Shown: positions 47,869-56,947, numbered from the stretch's first letter. The stretch: DNA of 64,000 nucleotides from Verrucomicrobiota bacterium (GCA_017305195.1 JAFKMU010000047.1:186001-250000); one strand, 5' to 3'. Translations and numbers: made by a program. Notes: a model not told the origin generated them from the letters alone.

Positions 47869-50800
47869 ATGAAAATTTCCCACGTGTTGGCAACATCGCT
47901 GCTCTGCAGCCTCGTTGCGCTCTCATCCCTGCATGCCACTGGAACCAAATTTGGTTCCCTGGTGATCACCCAGTTGGCCAATAACGCCAACGCCGTAACG
48001 GATTCCACCCCGCCGATCTCGCTGGTCTTCGGCCCGGGTTCGTCATCTGGCATCACGATCGCTGCCGCCTCCACCAACCGAGGCGATTACGCGCTGGATT
48101 TCGGCACCGGCGCGGATGCGACGAATGGCGTGCTCATGACGTCGATCAATCAGCTCACCCGCAATGACAGCAATACCGGCGGCCCGGCGGCCGGAGAGTT
48201 CTTTGCCACGAGCAGCTACGATTTCAGCACGACGGGAAACCGCCTCTACTGGATCGCGCTTCACTGGGCCGACGCCTACGACAGCGTCGAGGTGAACTAC
48301 GATGTCGCCTTCACATACTTCCCGTACAGCACGTGGTTCGGCGGCATCGCGAAAAACTCGACCAACAACGGCACGATGACGACCCTCACGGGCTCGCAGG
48401 GGCTTGTGCTCGGCACCCATTTCATTGACCCGACATCATCGTCAGGCATCTACACGCTGGACATCAACGACTTCTTCCCCAACGCGGCCCAGAGCGGAGT
48501 CCTCCTGGTCAACGGCGCGAAGAACGAAGACAACTACGCCCTTTCCGAGGCAAATGCCGATGGCACCTACACCATTTTTTGCCATGACAACTCGGCCAAC
48601 ACCGACACGTACGAAAACGATCCCGTAGGATTCGTCTACATCCCTGTATCCAAGATCGGTACAGATGGCCTCGCTGCCATGGGCCGCATCAACGGCGACA
48701 CCACAGCCGACGTATCCGCTGGTGTCTTCACCGTCACCAAGGGCGGCACGGGTCAATGGTATCTGACGATTCCCGGGCAGACTCCGGACACCGGCACGCT
48801 CATCATCAGCGCCCCCGGCGGTGAAACCTACAATCTGGATAACATCGTCAACGCAGGCTGGGATGCCGCCAATCAACGCTGGATCATCGAGAGCCGCGAC
48901 ATGAGCGGCACGAAGGGAGCAAACCCGGCCCTCCAGAATATCAGCGGCAAGGAGGACGTCTTCAGCTTCGCCTTCTTTTCCAAGGTCGCCTTCAATATTC
49001 CGCCTGCGGTCGCACTTCAGACCCCGCAGAATGATTCCTACAGCAACTTTGGAACACCGATCTCGATCTCTGCGACAGCCTCCGACGATACCGGAGTGAC
49101 CAAGGTCGAGTTCTTCGACAACGGCCAGTTCGTCTCCGAGGACGCCTCATCTCCCTATACAGCCGCGATCAGCGCGCCCTCGATGGGCAGCCATGTCATC
49201 ACGGCTCGCGCGACAGACACCGAGGGCGCAACCACGAGCTCTGCTGCTGTCCGTGTCACAGTGACTCCTCCGGCTGGCACTGATGCGATTTCCCTTGATG
49301 GCACCGACGACTATGTGACCTTCGGGGACGCACCGGCGCTTAAGCTCGCCACATTTACGCTGGAGTGCTGGTTCAAGCGCGAAGCGGGAGGTTCCACCGC
49401 AGGAACAGGCGTCGGTGGCGTGACAGCGATCCCGCTCATCGCCAAGGGGCGCGGCCAGTCCGACGGTTCCAATGTCGATTGCAACTACTTCTTCGGCATC
49501 GACGGAACCTCCGGCGTGCTGGTGGCGGATTTTGAAGACATGGCCACCGGCCTCAACCACCCGGTTTCAGGCAATACGGTCGTCCCGATCGGGGAATGGC
49601 AGCATGGCGTGGTCACTTTCGACGGAACCACCTGGCGCCTGTATCTGAACGGTCGCCTGGAAGCAGAGCAGACCTCCGACGGACAGGTGCCGCGCTCGGA
49701 TTCCATCCAGCATGCCAGCCTCGGTACCGCGATGAACTCGACGGGCACTCCCGAGGGATACTTTGCCGGCGCGCTCGACGAAGTGCGCATCTGGAACTAC
49801 GCCCGCTCCCAGACGCAGATCCAGACCGCGATGAACTCGGAGATCGCCGCGGAAAACGGCCTCGTGGCCCGATACGCGCTGAACGAACCCTCCGGTACCG
49901 CCATCAGCAGCACCGCTGGACAGATCATCAATGGCGCGCTCGCCAACGGCGTCTTTCACACCACAGGCGCTCCGTTCGATATCGCGATCCCGCCGCTGAT
50001 CACGGTGCTCTCGCCTGAGGATGCCATCACAGATGTCTCGGGATCTCTCGATCTCAGCGTGAATGTCTCCGATCTGGATTCCGGCAGCCTCCAGGTCAAG
50101 TTCTACACCCGCAAGGTGACCCCGGTGTCCAATGCTCCGGACTTCACCGTCATCGCGCTGCCCGACACCCAGTACTACTCCGAAAACGTCGGCGGCACCC
50201 GCGCGGCGATCTACAACGCCCAGACCGACTGGATCGTATCGCAGAAAGACTATCTCAACATCGCCTTCGTCATGCACCTCGGCGACGTCACCAACTTCGG
50301 CGACACCCCGTCAACGCGTGATGCGGAATGGGCCAATGCCTCCAACGCCATGTATCGCCTGGAGAATCCGGCCACGACACAGCTCGCGGAAGGCATCCCC
50401 TACAGCATGAACGTAGGCAACCATGACCAGTACCCGAATGGCGACGATGACACCGGCACCACGATCTACTTCAACACCTTCTTTGGTGTGAACCCCTCGA
50501 CGCAGGTTAACCACTTCGCCGGAAAGAGCTACTACGGCGGCACATCCGAACCCACCCTGGCCGACAACAACTACACGCTCTTCAGCGCGAGCGGCCTCGA
50601 CTTCATCGTCATCAGCATGGAGTACTCCGCCACGCCTGATCAGGTCGATCTCGACTGGGCAGACAGCCTCCTGAAAGCCTATCCCAACCGCCGAGCCATC
50701 ATGGTGAGTCACCATACCGTGAACACCGGCAACCCGGCGTCATTCAGCTCGATGGGCAGCGCCATGTACAATGCGCTGAAGGACAACCCCAACCTCATCA

Positions 50801-51267
50801 TGATGCATGGGGGTCATATCCATGGAGAAGGCCGCCGCTCGGATACCTTCCAGGGGCGCACGGTTCACTCCATCCTCGCCGACTTTCAGGGCCGGACAAA
50901 CGGCGGAGACGGCTGGCTGCGTATCCTTACGTTCAAGCCATCCCAGGATCTCGTCCAGGTACAGACCTACTCGCCGACCCTCAACCAATACGAGACCGAC
51001 GCTGATAGCGCCTTCACCATCTCGGTGAATCTCTCCGGAGGCATGGGCGAGTTTACCCAGGTCGCACAGGTTGGTTCCCAAGGCGGCGACGTTTCGACCA
51101 GCCTGCAAAACCTTGAGAGCGGCACGAAGTACGAGTGGTATGCCGAGGTCAGCGATGGCGACAATACCATCACCACCCCGGTTCGCTCCTTCGGAGCGAC
51201 TCGGCCCTTCCCACAAGGGGGAGGGGAGAGTGAACGTAGTCGCCGGTCCTTCCGGAGGATCGGATAA
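47869..51267 (+). CDS. Secreted multi-domain metallophosphoesterase, prematurely terminated
   Basis: 1132 aa as read. Signal peptide; unknown secreted domain (about 25-375); Ig-like domain (about 380-465: VALQTPQNDSYSNFGTPISI, VTKVEFFDNGQF); LamG/concanavalin-like domain (about 470-700: LDGTDDYVTFGD, LECWFKRE); calcineurin-like phosphoesterase (about 755-1000) with ligands in ALPDTQ, HLGDVTNFGD, VGNHDQ, SHHT and GGHIHGEG; then an fn3-like domain. The frame runs into a palindromic repeat and stops at 51265-51267. The remaining domains continue in the same frame after the repeat. The start is ATG 47869 at the signal peptide. Confidence 0.85.
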   Translation: MKISHVLATSLLCSLVALSSLHATGTKFGSLVITQLANNANAVTDSTPPISLVFGPGSSSGITIAAASTNRGDYALDFGTGADATNGVLMTSINQLTRNDSNTGGPAAGEFFATSSYDFSTTGNRLYWIALHWADAYDSVEVNYDVAFTYFPYSTWFGGIAKNSTNNGTMTTLTGSQGLVLGTHFIDPTSSSGIYTLDINDFFPNAAQSGVLLVNGAKNEDNYALSEANADGTYTIFCHDNSANTDTYENDPVGFVYIPVSKIGTDGLAAMGRINGDTTADVSAGVFTVTKGGTGQWYLTIPGQTPDTGTLIISAPGGETYNLDNIVNAGWDAANQRWIIESRDMSGTKGANPALQNISGKEDVFSFAFFSKVAFNIPPAVALQTPQNDSYSNFGTPISISATASDDTGVTKVEFFDNGQFVSEDASSPYTAAISAPSMGSHVITARATDTEGATTSSAAVRVTVTPPAGTDAISLDGTDDYVTFGDAPALKLATFTLECWFKREAGGSTAGTGVGGVTAIPLIAKGRGQSDGSNVDCNYFFGIDGTSGVLVADFEDMATGLNHPVSGNTVVPIGEWQHGVVTFDGTTWRLYLNGRLEAEQTSDGQVPRSDSIQHASLGTAMNSTGTPEGYFAGALDEVRIWNYARSQTQIQTAMNSEIAAENGLVARYALNEPSGTAISSTAGQIINGALANGVFHTTGAPFDIAIPPLITVLSPEDAITDVSGSLDLSVNVSDLDSGSLQVKFYTRKVTPVSNAPDFTVIALPDTQYYSENVGGTRAAIYNAQTDWIVSQKDYLNIAFVMHLGDVTNFGDTPSTRDAEWANASNAMYRLENPATTQLAEGIPYSMNVGNHDQYPNGDDDTGTTIYFNTFFGVNPSTQVNHFAGKSYYGGTSEPTLADNNYTLFSASGLDFIVISMEYSATPDQVDLDWADSLLKAYPNRRAIMVSHHTVNTGNPASFSSMGSAMYNALKDNPNLIMMHGGHIHGEGRRSDTFQGRTVHSILADFQGRTNGGDGWLRILTFKPSQDLVQVQTYSPTLNQYETDADSAFTISVNLSGGMGEFTQVAQVGSQGGDVSTSLQNLESGTKYEWYAEVSDGDNTITTPVRSFGATRPFPQGGGESERSRRSFRRIG

Positions 51268-51305
51268 AAGCGCAGCAGCGATGGCATCCCCCTCCCCCTT
51301 GTGGG
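51210..51305. repeat. Palindromic repetitive element (17-bp perfect inverted repeats) inside the phosphoesterase gene
   Basis: CCCACAAGGGGGAGGGG at 51210-51226 is exactly repeated in inverse at 51289-51305, enclosing 62 bp. The right arm continues into a G-rich tail to about 51324 (GGGTTAGGGGTGGGGG). Sequences like this resemble REP/BIME-type intergenic repeats. Both TAA 51265 and TAG 51313 fall within it in the host gene's frame. No transposase is nearby. Confidence 0.75.
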
Positions 51306-51324
51306 GAGGGGTTAGGGGTGGGGG

Positions 51325-52191
51325 TACCTCAGTTGGTCCAATGTCCCCGTTGGCACCTACACGATCCTCGCCAAAGCCACGGATAACGAGGGACGGCAAA
51401 CCACGTCGAACCCGATCTCTCTCTTCGTCACACCGCCGCCGGTGGCTCCTACCGTGACCATCGCGGCCACCGACGCGGAAGGCGGCGAGTTCGGTTCCGA
51501 CAAGAGCCTCGCCTTCACCATTACACGTGACGGAAACCTCTCGGTCCCGCTGACGGTCTCCTACAGCGTGCAGGGAACGGCCACCCAAGGGGCGGACTAC
51601 TCCACGCTGAACGGGACGCTTGAAATCCCGAAGGACTCCGCCTCTGCGGTGATCCCTGTCAGCGTCCTTGCCGACAACACCCCGGAGGGCGACGAAACCA
51701 TCGTGATCTCGCTCGCCACGGACAGTGCGTACACCATCGGCACCCAGAGCTTCGCCACTGGTACGATCAAAGATCGTCCCCTCGACCAATACCTGGCCGA
51801 GCATGGCGGAGGTGCTGCACATGAGGATGCCGATGGCGACGGGGTTCCCAACGCCCTCGAGTATTACCTCGGCACCACACCGGACAACGCTGGCAGCGCC
51901 ACAGGCATCGCAGTCGCCACAGCCCAGGCCGGATCGCTCAAGGTGCGCTTCCCGCACCTGAAAGCGGCCACCGACGTCAACGCAACCATCCAATGGTCCA
52001 CCGACCTGGTCAACTGGCATGAAAGCGGCGAATCCAATGGCTCTCAAACCGCCGCCATCACGACTCAGGTGGTAGACGCCGGGGAGCAGGATGTTGAGAC
52101 CATTGAAGCCGAGCTCAATGTCACAAATGGCGCTCTGCCCAAGAAGGTCTTCCTCCGCCTCAATCTCGGCAACGTTCAGGAAACGAACTGA
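51325..52191 (+). pseudogene. C-terminal remainder of the interrupted phosphoesterase gene
   Basis: Same frame as the upstream gene. It begins mid-domain with LSWSNVPVGTYTILAKATDN, the second half of an Ig-like domain, then a Calx-beta domain (VTIAATDAEGGEFGS, ITRDGNLSVPLTVSYSV, PEGDETIVISLA) and a C-terminal DADGDGVPNALEYYLGTTPD calcium-loop region. About 45 residues of the Ig domain appear missing. GTG 51442 could serve as a start but would give a protein without a signal peptide, so it is probably non-functional unless read through. Confidence 0.7.
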
Positions 52192-52219
52192 TCCGCCACG
52201 GAGAGAATCTCCACCCATC

Positions 52220-53113
52220 GTGTTGTACCTAAGCAAACAACTATCCAGCGCCGCTTCCCTTCTCCGGGGAAGCGGCCTTGCTCTTTTCGCCATCGCTGCC
52301 TTTTCCTGGCCCCTGGACGCGAGAGCCCATCCCAGCCCAAGCCACACCCTGGATGAAATCAATGCCCATCTGGAAGATACGCCTGACGATCCGGCCCTCC
52401 TCCGTGACAAGGCGGACACTCTGATCACGATGAATCGTCTCAGCGAAGCCGAAGACATCGCTGGCCAATTGCTAAGAGCCGCGCCCTCCGATCCGGAAAA
52501 TCTCTACCTCTCCGCCAAGCTCACCCTCCTGGGCGGTAATTCCTCCCAAGCCCTCGCCCAGACGGAAGCCCTGACGCACACCGCGCCGGACTTTGCCCAA
52601 GGATGGAATCTCTACGCCGACCTCCTCTATCAAGCCAGCAAGCGCGACGAAGCCATCGCCGCGAAGCAAAAGTACCTTCAGATCAGCGCAACCCAGGACG
52701 CGGCAGAGTACGTGACCTGCGCCGACTGGCTGCGAGAGCGCGGCGGTCCCGGAGACGCGCAGGCCGCCATCGTCCTCCTCGACCAGGGCATCTCTCGCAT
52801 CGGGGTCCTCATGGGACTGGAGCAAGCAGCCATCGAAATTGACTTGTCCCTCAAACAGTGGGACTCCGCACTGCACCGTCTGAACATCCTGACGGCGCGC
52901 TTCCGACCGAGCGCCGATCTCAACGTCCAGCGCGCCAGCATTCTTGTGCAGGCGGGTCGCTTTCAGGAGGCTGTTTCGGCCTACGACGCCGCCATCGCGA
53001 TCCTCGAGGCCTCCCCGTCCGCCAATCGCAACCCCGAGCAGCTCAAGCCTCGTATCGCCGCATTGCAGGACAAGAAACAGTCCGCACTATCCAAGGTGCC
53101 TCAACTCCCCTGA
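52220..53113 (+). CDS. Secreted tetratricopeptide-repeat protein
   Basis: 297 aa from GTG 52220 (GGAGAGA lies about 15 nt upstream). Signal peptide (SGLALFAIAAFSWPLDARA), then TPR repeats from HTLDEINAHLEDTPDDPALLRDKAD through AGRFQEAVSAYDAAIAILE. It follows the phosphoesterase gene by 28 nt and may be its partner. Function otherwise unknown; probably periplasmic. Confidence 0.78.
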   Translation: MLYLSKQLSSAASLLRGSGLALFAIAAFSWPLDARAHPSPSHTLDEINAHLEDTPDDPALLRDKADTLITMNRLSEAEDIAGQLLRAAPSDPENLYLSAKLTLLGGNSSQALAQTEALTHTAPDFAQGWNLYADLLYQASKRDEAIAAKQKYLQISATQDAAEYVTCADWLRERGGPGDAQAAIVLLDQGISRIGVLMGLEQAAIEIDLSLKQWDSALHRLNILTARFRPSADLNVQRASILVQAGRFQEAVSAYDAAIAILEASPSANRNPEQLKPRIAALQDKKQSALSKVPQLP

Positions 53114-53193
53114 AATCATTTTTCTGAGAGACAGGATCTCCGATCCGCCCGGAAGGCCATTGGAGCCAGCCCAATCATCCTAAATCATTGGGT

Positions 53194-53239
53194 GGTGCGG
53201 TCGTCGGGATTCGAATCCCAAACCTTCCAATCCATAGTA
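53194..53239 (-). other. Degenerate tRNA 3'-end-like sequence
   Basis: The minus strand reads GGGATTCGAATCCCGACGACCGCACCA, resembling a tRNA T-arm, acceptor strand and CCA. The T-stem does not pair canonically and no anticodon or D arm can be built. It is in the same orientation as the clear tRNA-Arg half at 54150, about 1 kb away, and could be an old attachment-site scar. The rest of the 383-bp gap (53114-53496) shows nothing else. Confidence 0.35.
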
Positions 53240-53496
53240 AAAAAAGCCACCTCCGCTTATACCGACTTTTGTTTGCCCCCTTAGCGTGATGCCCATCAAG
53301 GCATGGCATCCGCCATCAGTTTGCTTGCCGACGACCTCAAGCTCGAAATCGTTGCTGAATGATGCCGTCACCCCCGGGAGTAATCCGGCGCGGGGGATTC
53401 CCAGGCGGAGACGTCTCTCGGAGGAAGATACTGAATGAGAACCGCGAGCAAGTAGCATCTCAGGCAGCGTCGTCGGCTACCGTCCCTCCCGCCACC

Positions 53497-53865
53497 TCAG
53501 GGCGTCCGGAGCCGCCCGCCCCGCACTACGAACTCTTGCGTCTTCTCCCCTCGTCGGCCTCCCACCAATACCCGGTCTCCCTGAAAGTCGAGCTGTCCGT
53601 ACCGCTGCAGCGCATTGAAGGCCGTATCCATCGTTCCCAACCGTACCGAGTCGATCACCCGCCCCTGCCGGTTCAGCAAATCCAGGTCACACCCGCCATC
53701 TCCATGAAGAAACCTTGGTCGCCAGATCAAGCACACCGACTCCCCCGTCGTTCCCTCCGTCGCCCGCGTCAACTCCTGCGTCGTCAGCCGTTCTCCTACC
53801 AGCAATGCCCCAAAGAGAAGCGCCACCACCACCAGCGCCAGCAAAATATATCCCGTCCCTTTCAT
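53497..53865 (-). CDS. Small membrane-anchored hypothetical protein
   Basis: 122 aa from ATG 53865: one N-terminal helix (GYILLALVVVALLFGALLVG), then a soluble domain with two Cys (SVCLIWRPRFLHGDGGCDLDLLN) and a short beta-rich end. The longer frame to 54000 adds a basic segment with no start signal. No family recognised. It lies between the two tRNA-like scars. Confidence 0.55.
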   Translation of the reverse strand: MKGTGYILLALVVVALLFGALLVGERLTTQELTRATEGTTGESVCLIWRPRFLHGDGGCDLDLLNRQGRVIDSVRLGTMDTAFNALQRYGQLDFQGDRVLVGGRRGEKTQEFVVRGGRLRTP

Positions 53866-54122
53866 CTGCTTACTCTCTCTGTCCGCCCCCAATTTTCCAG
53901 GCTTTTTCACTCTCCGTCGCGTCGAGTAACCCTGTTCCGTAACACCCCACAGGCCTTCCGGCATGCTCGGCGAACTCCTCTCATCCGACCTCCAGCCCAA
54001 AGCGAAAAATGCCCGAAGAGGCGAGAGGCTCTTGAGACCATATAGCGCTTACCCCAAAACAACGGCATCACCGAGGGCTTCCACCTAAAGATGAAACAGG
54101 CCACCTCTACCGAGATAGCAGC

Positions 54123-54145
54123 AACCCGATGGATACAAACGGGTT
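54123..54145 (-). terminator. Hairpin just 3' of the tRNA-Arg half
   Basis: AACCCG (54123-54128) pairs with CGGGTT (54140-54145), 5 nt beyond the CCA end of the tRNA half on the minus strand. It is placed where a tRNA gene terminator would be, supporting the idea that DNA to the left is the original host flank. Confidence 0.4.
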
Positions 54146-54149
54146 GTAA

Positions 54150-54202
54150 TGGTGCAGCCGAAGGGAGTCGAACCCCTAACCTTCTGATCCGTAGTCAGCA
54201 AA
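54150..54202 (-). other. 3' half of tRNA-Arg(ACG): probable attachment site (att)
   Basis: On the minus strand the anticodon arm (CTGA-CTACGGA-TCAG, anticodon ACG), a 5-nt variable loop, a well-paired T-arm (AGGGG-TTCGACT-CCCTT), the acceptor strand CGGCTGC and ACCA can be traced. The D arm and 5' acceptor strand are absent; AT-rich DNA and the integrase gene follow instead. This is the expected scar of integrase-mediated insertion into a tRNA gene. The rest of the gap 53866-54252 shows no other gene. Confidence 0.75.
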
Positions 54203-54252
54203 TTTACTATGGTGATTGCAATTCTCGGATAAATTGCGGATAATTTCAGGGC

Positions 54253-55413
54253 ATGAAAATTCCGAAGCTACCATCCGGCGTTTCCATTTTTCAGGACCGT
54301 TCAGGGACAACGGAATACTGGGTTCTACGGCTTGGGAAACGATGGACAGGCGGCCAAGTCGTACGACGACGATTCCCGTTGGCAGGTGATGCGGTGAAAG
54401 CCTGGGAACAGGAAGTCGCAAAACGCAACGCGCTCGGTGCCGGAGGATATGAACTTTCTCCGGCTCAGCTTGGGGAAGCAATCGGCTGTTTCAGCAAGCT
54501 TGAGGGAACCGGGCTCTCGCTTTCTGAGGCCGTGAGATTGAGTTTGAAGAATTACCGTCCCAAGATGGCTTCCGTTTCCCTAGCCGAAGCCATACAGGGA
54601 TTTTTGGGAGCCCAGAAAGACCGTGGAGCTGCGGAAAAAACCATCGTCGGGTATCAGTCATTCCTGCGGCTGCTCTCGGAAGGCCAGAATCCGAAAATCA
54701 ACGTTCACGAAATCACCGAAAAGGAGGTACGCCAGCATCTTGCCAAATACGAGAAGCCAGCCAGTCGTAATGCCACTATACGCCACCTACGGGCATTTTT
54801 CCGATGGACTGTCAAACGTCGCTGGCGGGAAAGCGACCCGACGGAGCAAATCGATAAAACCCGCGAAATCGACGATACGGTCTCGATCCTTACTGTGCCG
54901 CAAGCGAGGAAGCTTCTCACCACATGTGCAACCGATGACGAATGCCAACAACTCCTCGCTTCAATCGCTATCGGTCTGTTTGCAGGGCTTCGAACCGGCG
55001 AGCTTGCTGGCCTCGACTGGGAGAACATTCATCTAGACGGCAGTCACCGGTTCATCGAAGTGACAGCCCGGAAGGCAAAAACTCGACAACGTCGTATTGT
55101 TTCCATTTCGGAGTGCCTTGCTTCTTGGCTCATTCCGGTTGCACAAGAAACTGGTCCCGTAACACCTCCCGCGTACCGAGAGAAACACGAACGGCTTCAA
55201 GCCTTGACCAAGCTATCTCCTTGGCCGCGGAACGTTCTCCGTCACTCCTTCGGCTCCTACCATCTTGCTTTCCACAAGAACGAGGCTCTGACGGCGGCAG
55301 AGATGGGCAACTCTCCGGCGGTGATCTTTCAGCACTACCGAGCTCTTGTGACACCCGAAGCTGCGGAGAAATTCTGGAAACTGGAGCCATCTAGTGCATC
55401 GTCCGATAAATAA
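54253..55413 (+). CDS. Tyrosine recombinase / phage-type integrase
   Basis: 386 aa. SAM-like core-binding domain (about 105-190: LAEAIQGFLGAQKDRGAAEK) and catalytic domain (about 210-375). Catalytic residues: Arg247 in GLRTGEL, Lys around 274-276, Arg330 in NVLRHSFGSYH and the nucleophile Tyr362 in FQHYRALV. Two usual His positions are Asn (NVLR, MGNSP), a variant I associate with verrucomicrobial integrases. It lies 50 bp from the tRNA-Arg half, which is presumably its att site. Base composition is lower in GC than the neighbouring metabolic genes. Confidence 0.92.
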   Translation: MKIPKLPSGVSIFQDRSGTTEYWVLRLGKRWTGGQVVRRRFPLAGDAVKAWEQEVAKRNALGAGGYELSPAQLGEAIGCFSKLEGTGLSLSEAVRLSLKNYRPKMASVSLAEAIQGFLGAQKDRGAAEKTIVGYQSFLRLLSEGQNPKINVHEITEKEVRQHLAKYEKPASRNATIRHLRAFFRWTVKRRWRESDPTEQIDKTREIDDTVSILTVPQARKLLTTCATDDECQQLLASIAIGLFAGLRTGELAGLDWENIHLDGSHRFIEVTARKAKTRQRRIVSISECLASWLIPVAQETGPVTPPAYREKHERLQALTKLSPWPRNVLRHSFGSYHLAFHKNEALTAAEMGNSPAVIFQHYRALVTPEAAEKFWKLEPSSASSDK

Positions 55414-55442
55414 ACGGCATACAAAATGCTTTCAGTTCAGTT

Positions 55443-55871
55443 ATGCCGAAAGCCCTTGGGAAATTGAAAATAAGCCCCTCGCAACGAACGGAACTTGAGG
55501 CGCTGGTAAGGCGTCGGACGGAATCAGCGTCGTTGATGTTGCGGGCGCGGATGATACTTCTGGCGGGAGAAGGAGAATCCAATCGACAGATAGGACTGAG
55601 GTTCAAGATCAAGCCCCATACAGTGGGAACGTGGCGGACACGCTTCGAGTCCCGGGGTTGCGAAGGGTTGCGTGACCATAAGCGTCCGGGACGTCCGCTG
55701 GAAATCACGACGGCGCAAAAACAGAGGATCGTTCACACAGTGTGCCGAAAGCCTCCGGCAGGCTTGGGACGCTGGAGCGTGCGCAGCTTGGCCAATGCAC
55801 TCTGCCTGAATCGAGATGTCATTCATCGCACTTTGGTCGAACATGATTTGCAACCCCAACCGTTAGGGTGA
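55443..55871 (+). pseudogene. Truncated IS630-family transposase (N-terminal DNA-binding part)
   Basis: 142 aa with the IS630/Tc1-type HTH region (ASLMLRARMILLAGEGESNR, IKPHTVGTWRTRFESRG) and the second HTH (GRWSVRSLANALCLNRDVIH). The frame ends at QPQPLG, just where the DDE catalytic domain would begin, so it is a remnant. Terminal inverted repeats were not identified. Confidence 0.75.
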
Positions 55872-56142
55872 CCATCGCCGGTTCGAATGTTTTCAACACA
55901 GCAGGTCGACACCTGAAAGTACTAACGACCGTTGTGCGCCATGGATTGAGTGGCAATGATCGTTCGCTCTGGAAATCTGCATCTGAATCGGATAGCGCTT
56001 CTCTGCTGGCTCACAAGCGCTCAAACCGCTACTCGCCCAGAGAATGCAAGGAAGGTTTTGTTTCTTTTTTCTAAATAAAGAGATAAAGAATGTTATTTCT
56101 TGATTTGAAAAAAGAACTGTGTTGAATTGCGCTCATAATCTT
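55872..56142. other. AT-rich gap between the IS remnant and the nitrate/NO module
   Basis: About 270 bp, increasingly AT-rich before the RIC gene. No DDE-domain remnant is recognisable. The right end should contain the promoter for the downstream module; see the dyad at 56086-56101. Confidence 0.45.
56086..56101. promoter_or_regulatory. Short dyad AAGAA-N6-TTCTT upstream of the RIC gene
   Basis: AAGAATGTTATTTCTT, 42 nt before the RIC start codon, is a 5-bp dyad of the size bound by Rrf2 proteins and loosely recalls the A-T-rich NsrR half-site. A TTGAT half-site follows it, without a matching FNR half. Weak evidence only. Confidence 0.3.
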
Positions 56143-56868
56143 ATGAGCCATACCCACATTGTCGTTTCACCTGCGGACACACCGCTCGCCTTTCGCACCG
56201 TCGGAGAGCTGGTAGCGGAGCGGCCGGGCCGGTCCCGAATTTTCCAAAGTTTTCAAATTGATTTTTGCTGTCAGGGCGGTCGAACACTTACCGAGGCCTG
56301 CCAGCGAAAAGGGGTTTCACTGGAATCGGTAATCGAACAAATCGAAGCCGAACAGGTGGCGGTCGTGGAGTCGGGAGAGAATCCCGCACAACTACCTCCA
56401 GCGGAACTGATCTCCTACATCGTTGAAAAACATCACAGCTTCCTCCGGCGCGAACTGCCACGACTGCATGCGATGGCCCACCGGGTCGCTCAGGTTCATG
56501 GGCCGCACACTCCTTCCCTTCTGCAGGTCAGCGACGTCTTCACTGGCCTGTTTCAGGAGCTGGACAGTCATATGATGAAGGAAGAGCAAATTCTCTTTCC
56601 CGCAATTCTCGCCATGAACCAAAGCGGTGAAGCAATGCTTCCCCTCGACGGACCGATTGCCTGCATGATTCATGAGCATGATGATGCCGGAGAGGCACTC
56701 CGACGGCTGCGGGAATTGACCCATGGTTATCAACCGCCCGCCGACGCCTGTAACACCTACCGTGCGCTTTTCGATGGACTGAAAGACTTGGAGGAGGATT
56801 TGCATCGGCATATTCACCTTGAAAACAGTGTTCTTTTCCCCGCCGCCGAGCAGATGGCTGCCCTGTAA
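56143..56868 (+). CDS. RIC (YtfE/ScdA)-type iron-sulfur cluster repair di-iron protein
   Basis: 241 aa. The N-terminal ScdA_N/DUF542 domain (FRTVGELVAERPGRSRIFQS, FQIDFCCQGGRTL) is followed by a hemerythrin-like domain with ligands in VEKHHSFLRRELP, HMMKEEQILFPA, MIHEHDDAGEA and HRHIHLENSVLFPA. RIC proteins repair Fe-S clusters damaged by NO or oxidants. ATG 56143 is chosen; GTG 56119 upstream is less likely. It heads the nitrate/NO module. Confidence 0.93.
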   Translation: MSHTHIVVSPADTPLAFRTVGELVAERPGRSRIFQSFQIDFCCQGGRTLTEACQRKGVSLESVIEQIEAEQVAVVESGENPAQLPPAELISYIVEKHHSFLRRELPRLHAMAHRVAQVHGPHTPSLLQVSDVFTGLFQELDSHMMKEEQILFPAILAMNQSGEAMLPLDGPIACMIHEHDDAGEALRRLRELTHGYQPPADACNTYRALFDGLKDLEEDLHRHIHLENSVLFPAAEQMAAL

Positions 56869-56885
56869 GCCTTTATCCCGGCGTT

Positions 56886-56947
56886 GCCATAAATATTCTC
56901 TCCGCCATAAAAATCAGTCAGTAAAAGAAAGCATGTTTATTTATGGC
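56886..56947. promoter_or_regulatory. Three GCCATAAA-type repeats straddling the Rrf2 gene start
   Basis: GCCATAAATA (56886-56895), GCCATAAAAA (56904-56913) and the inverse TATTTATGGC (56938-56947, just inside the coding region) form a 10-bp inverted repeat with an additional middle copy. The placement around the start codon suggests an autoregulatory operator for the Rrf2 protein. Confidence 0.5.

Noticed and set aside
47869..51267. Sequencing frameshift as the cause of the phosphoesterase split
   Set aside because: Both coding parts are in the same frame; the interruption is a distinct G/C-rich inverted-repeat segment with two in-frame stops, not a one-base shift.
53194..53560. A tmRNA gene ending at the tRNA-like sequence
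   Set aside because: The minus strand upstream lacks the 5' acceptor/TTCGACAGG-type region and a recognisable tag ending in an ALAA-type stop; the T-stem also does not pair.
53359..54045. A 228-residue plus-strand frame, Pro/Arg/Ser-rich
   Set aside because: It is antisense to a better small membrane-protein gene (53497-53865), has low-complexity composition and no start signal.
55872..56142. Remaining DDE domain of the IS630 transposase in another frame
   Set aside because: Short frames here (for example from 55868) show no DDE-type motifs, so the transposase appears truly truncated.
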